From Nomia melanderi (taxonomy: Eukaryota > Arthropoda > Insecta > Hymenoptera > Halictidae): DNA of 64,000 bases. Below, piece after piece: positions 60,491-64,000 of the stretch. A program made the translations under genes and the position numbers. The notes under the pieces are model-generated. The model did no database searches. It was not told where the DNA came from and saw nothing but the letters and a program-made list of their open reading frames with translations. Where the stretch lies: assembly GCF_051020985.1 (NCBI RefSeq), contig NW_027475138.1, positions 2,480,001 through 2,544,000 of the forward strand, read 5' to 3'. Numbering within the stretch: the stretch's first letter is position 1; every line of letters begins with the position of its first letter.

Positions 60491-60706
60491 GTGATATCTC
60501 GGGTGCTATTACAGATAGCGCAATAAATCAAAGTCCATTGTCTGTAGGAAGCCCTGGCGCATGAATCTGTGCAGCGGGAACGACCTCGGACCACCAGGGG
60601 CCGAGAAAACCGCAGTCTCACGGCTCCGGACACTCAGGGTCAGGGGAAAATCCAATATATATCTGGTGATATCTCGGGTGCTATTAGAGATAGCTCGATA
60701 AATCAA

Positions 60707-60881
60707 AGTGAATTATCTGCAGGAGGCCCTTGCGCACGAATCTGTGCCGCGGGAACGACGTGGGACCACCAGGGGCCGAGAAAACCACCGACACATGAGG
60801 CCGGACACCCAAGGTCATGTAAAAATCCAGAATATATCTGGTTATATCCCGGGTGCTATTATAGATAGCGCAATAAGTCAA
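60707..60881 (+). repeat. Reference unit, haplotype C (right-end class)
   Basis: The middle reads ACCGACACATGAGGCCGGAC and then ACCCAAGGTCATGTAAAAAT, with CCAGAATATATCTGG after it. The part from ACCCAAGG onward equals the right half of haplotype B, while the part before it is A-like. Members with the GACACATG signature are seen only from about 56.3 kb to the right edge (for example at 56331, 57731, 58080, 61057, 61232, 62982 and 63507). C may be an older class from which the right half of B derives, or a B/A recombinant. Sequence alone does not decide. Confidence 0.8.
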
Positions 60882-62106
60882 AGTGCATTGTCTGCATGAG
60901 GCACTGGCGAATGAATCTGTGCAGCAGGAACGACCTCGGACCACCGGGGGCCGAGAAAATTACAGATATTCGGAATCCGTCACCCAAGGTCATGTGATAA
61001 TCCAGCATATATCTGGTGATATCTCGGGTGCTATGACAGATAGCGCAATAAACCAAAGTGCATTGTCTGTAGGAGGCCCTGGCGCATGAATCGGGGCAGC
61101 AGGAACGACCTCGGACAACCAGGGGCCGAGAAAACCACCGACACATGAGGCCGGACACCCAAGGTCATGCAAAAATCCAGTATATATCTGGTGATATCTC
61201 GGGTGCTATTAGAGATAACGCGATAAATCAAAGAGAATTATCTGCAGGAGGCCCTTGCGCATGAATCTGTGCCGCGGAAACGACGTCGGACCACCAGGGG
61301 CCGAGAAAACCACCGACACATGAGGCCGGACACCCAAGGTCATGTAAAAATCCAGAATATATCTGGTTATATCTCGGGTGCTATTATAGATAGCGCAATA
61401 AATCAAAGTGCATTGTCTGCAGGAGGCCCTGTTGCATGAATCTGTGCAGCGGGATCTAACTCGGACCACCAGGGACCCCGAAAATCACCGACACATGGGG
61501 CCGGACTGTCAAGGTCAGGGTAAAATCCAATATATATCTGGTGATATCTCGGGTGCTATTAGAGATAGCGCAATAAATCAAAGTGCATTGTCCGTATGAG
61601 ACCCTTGCGCATGAATCTGTGCAGCGGGAACGACCTCGGTCCACCAGGGGCCGAGAAAACCACCGACACATGGGGCCGGATACTAAGGGTCAGTGTAAAA
61701 TCCAATATATATCTGGTGATATCTCGGCTGCTATTAGAGATAGCGCAATAAATCAAAGTGCATTATCTGTAGGAGGCCCTGGCGCATGAATCTGTGCAGC
61801 AGGATCGACCTCGGACCACCAGGGGCCGAGAAAACCACCGACACATGGGGCCGGACACTCAGGGTGAGGGAAAAATCCAATATATATCTGGTGATGTCTC
61901 GGGTGCTCTTACAGATACCGCACTAAACCAAACTGAATTATCTGCAGTGGGCCCTGGCGTATGAATCTGTGCAGCGGCAACGACCTCGGACCACCAGGGT
62001 CCGAGAAAACCACCGTCTCATGGGGCCGGACACTCAGGGTCGGGGAAAAATCCAATATATATCTGGTGATATCTCGGGTGCTATTAGAGATAGCGCAATA
62101 ACTCAA

Positions 62107-64000
62107 AGTGCATTGTCTGTAGGAGGCACTGGCGAATGAATCTGTGCAGCGGCAACGACCTCGGACCACCAGGGGCCGAGAAAACCACCGTCTCATGGGG
62201 CCGGACACTCAGGGTCGGGGAAAAATCCAATATATATCTGGTGATATCTCGGGTGCTATTAGAGATAGCGCAATAAACCAAAGTGAATTGTCTGCAAGAG
62301 GCCCTGGCGCAAGCATCTGTGCAGCGGGAACGACCTCGGACCACCAGGGGCCGAGAAAACCACCGTCCCATGGGGCCGGACACTCAGGGTCGGGGAAAAA
62401 TCCAGTATATATCTGATGATATCTCGGGTGCTATTAGAGATAGCGCAATAAACCAAAGTGAATTGTCTGCAAGAGGCCCTGGCGCATGCATCTGTGCAGC
62501 GGGAACGACCTCGGACCACGAGGGGCAGAGAAAACCACCGTCTCATGGGGCCGGACGCTCAGGGTCGGGGAAAAATCCAATATATATCTGGTGATATCTC
62601 GGGTGCTATTACAGATAGCGCAATAAATCAAAGTCCATTGTCTGTGGGAGGCCCTGGCGCATGAATCTGTGCAGCGGGAACGACCTCGGACCACCAGGGG
62701 CCGAGAAAACCGCCGTCAAATGGAGCCGGACACTCAGGGTCATGTAAAAATCCAATATATATCTGGTGATATCTCGGGTGCTATTACCGATAGCGCAATG
62801 AATCAAAGTGCATTGTCTGTAGGAGGCCCTGGCGCATGAATCTGTGCAGCGGGAACGACCTCGGACCACCAGGGGCCGAGAAAACCGCAGTCTCACGGCT
62901 CCGGACACTCAGGGTCAGGGAAAAATCCAATATATATCTGGTGATATCTCGGGTGCTATTAGAGATAGCTCGATAAATCAAAGTGAATTATCTGCAGGAG
63001 GCCCTTGCGCATGAATCTGTGCAGCGGGAACGACGTGGGACCACCAGGGGCCGAGAAAACCACCGACACATGAGGCCGGACACCCAAGGTCATGTAAGAA
63101 TCCAGAATATATCTGGTTATATCCCGGGTGCTATTATAGATAGCGCAATAAATCAAAGTGCATTGTCTGCATGAGGCACTGGCGAATGAATCTGTGCAGC
63201 AGGAACGACCTCGGACCACCAGGGGCCGAGAAAATTACAGATATTCGGAATCCGTCACCCAAGGTCATGTGATAATCCAGCATATATCTGGTGATATCTC
63301 GGGTGCTATGACAGATAGCGCAATAAACCAAAGTGCATTGTCTGTAGGAGGCCCTGGCGCATGAATCTGGGCAGCAGGAACGACCTCGGACAACCAGGGG
63401 CCGAGAAAACCACCGACACATGAGGCCGGACACCCAAGGTCATGCAAAAATCCAGTATATATCTGGTGATATCTCGGGTGCTATTAGAGATAACGCGATA
63501 AATCAAAGAGAATTATCTGCAGGAGGCCCTTGCGCATGAATCTGTGCCGCGGAAACGACGTCGGACCACCAGGGGCCGAGAAAACCACCGACACATGAGG
63601 CCGGACACCCAAGGTCATGTTAAAATCCAGAATATATCTGGTTATATCTCGGGTGCTATTATAGATAGCGCAATAAATCAAAGTGCATTGTCTGCAGGAG
63701 GCCCTGTTGCATGAATCTGTGCAGCGGGATCTACCTCGGACCACCAGGGACCCCGAAAATCACCGACACATGGGGCCGGACTGTCAAGGTCAGGGTAAAA
63801 TCCAATATATATCTGGTGATATCTCGGGTGCTATTAGAGATAGCGCAATAAACCAAAGTGAATTGTCTGCAAGAGGCCCTGGCGCATGCATCTGTGCAGC
63901 GGGAACGACCTCGGACCACCAGGGGCCGAGAAAACCACCGTCCCATGGGGCCGGACACTCAGGGTCGGGGAAAAATCCAGTATATATCTGATGATATCTC
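62107..64000 (+). repeat. 14-unit HOR, copy 2 with a lost unit and re-entry
   Basis: This follows copy 1 at 2,452 bp to about 62.8 kb and then at 2,275 bp (one unit lost). At 63857 the order jumps back: that unit (TCTGCAAGAGGCCC, CCGTCCCATGG, CAGTATATATCTGATG) equals unit 62282, 1,575 bp (9 units) earlier. A third, shorter HOR round therefore begins at the window edge. Confidence 0.8.
63857..64000 (+). repeat. Partial satellite unit at right edge
   Basis: This unit starts with AGTGAATTGTCTGC and is cut at consensus position 144 (GATATCTC). The array continues beyond the window. Confidence 0.95.

Larger units (their letters stand above)
59655..62106 (+). repeat. 14-unit HOR, copy 1 (2,452 bp)
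   Basis: It starts at a unit with GGAGGCACTGGCAAATG and CAGCGGCAACG, which recurs at 62107. It contains units with TCTGCAAGACGCCC, the C-type run at 60707-61400 and the GATAACGCGATAAATC unit. The 2,452-bp offset is 14 units plus the 2-bp insertion near 60480. Confidence 0.82.
1..64000 (+). repeat. 175-bp tandem satellite array filling the window
   Basis: The same unit recurs every 175 bp from end to end in one orientation, with its phase broken only by four tiny indels. With the unit start set at the AGTGCATTG motif (first complete one at 156), starts fall at 156 + 175n. There are 364 complete units and a partial one at each edge. The hand-built consensus has about 54% GC (52 G, 42 C). Nothing else interrupts the array. 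In eukaryotes, arrays of nucleosome-length units with higher-order structure are typical of centromeres and pericentromeres. Assigning this array to a centromere is inference, because no kinetochore-protein site can be confirmed from sequence alone. I do not recognise the family. Confidence 0.98.

Noticed and set aside
1..64000. CRISPR array
   Set aside because: The repeats abut with no unique spacers, the whole 175 bp repeats, and no cas genes are present.
1..64000. Coding tandem repeat of a long repetitive protein
   Set aside because: A unit of 175 bp shifts the frame every repeat, and stops occur in all six frames within a few hundred bases.
1..64000. Inverted blocks, transposon or retroelement insertions
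   Set aside because: The 175-bp phase and the strand of every unit are continuous over the window. No long terminal repeat, target-site duplication or poly(A) tail interrupts it.
1..64000. Telomere repeats, tRNA, 5S or other rRNA genes
   Set aside because: No short telomere-type repeats were seen, no Pol III box B (GGTTCGANNCC) in the consensus, and nothing resembling rRNA.

Overview
The whole window is one uninterrupted satellite DNA array. A 175-bp unit is repeated head to tail, always in the same orientation, from the first base to the last. I count 364 complete units plus a 155-bp partial unit at the left edge and a 144-bp partial unit at the right edge. I see no gene, RNA gene, transposon, CRISPR array, rDNA or other non-satellite sequence. 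The many short open frames on both strands recur once per unit, and 175 is not a multiple of three, so every frame breaks after one or two units. This is a eukaryotic array. The unit length (close to one nucleosome plus linker), the higher-order organisation and the lack of interruptions fit centromeric or pericentromeric heterochromatin. I do not recognise the unit from memory and cannot name the species.

Units fall into recurring haplotypes, named here as A (the commonest), B (the middle of the unit replaced by a diverged cassette), P (linked changes that create PstI, SphI and NsiI sites) and C (right end only, sharing its right half with B). Chimeras of these are common. The haplotypes are arranged in higher-order repeats (HORs) of several sizes.

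Layout: 1-4.4 kb, a 15-unit HOR in 1.7 copies. 4.4-5.5 kb, mosaic. 5.5-11.3 kb, a 17-unit HOR and a copy of it that lost one unit. 11.3-15.9 kb, mosaic. 15.9-23.5 kb, a 24-unit HOR in about 1.8 copies, containing a nearly perfect 525-bp trimer array. 21.6-38.9 kb, three nearly identical multi-kb copies of a 28-unit (or longer) block, offset by 4,900 and 6,825 bp. 38.9-42.2 kb, further duplications and broken-up trimers. 42.5-43.6 kb, a distant third copy of the 15-unit HOR. 43.6-54.6 kb, 5-, 7-, 8- and 16-unit duplications. 54.6-64 kb, clearly more diverged units with their own 11-unit and 14-unit HORs.

The simplest reading is an array that keeps changing by unequal exchange and gene conversion. 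The middle (about 16-42 kb) was amplified most recently, and the right end is older or closer to an array edge. Length is held tightly: only four net indels (+1, -1, -1, +2 bp) appear in 64 kb. All identities, boundaries and counts here come from reading by eye and from repeat spacing, not from a computed alignment. HOR boundaries are good to roughly one unit unless a junction is stated.
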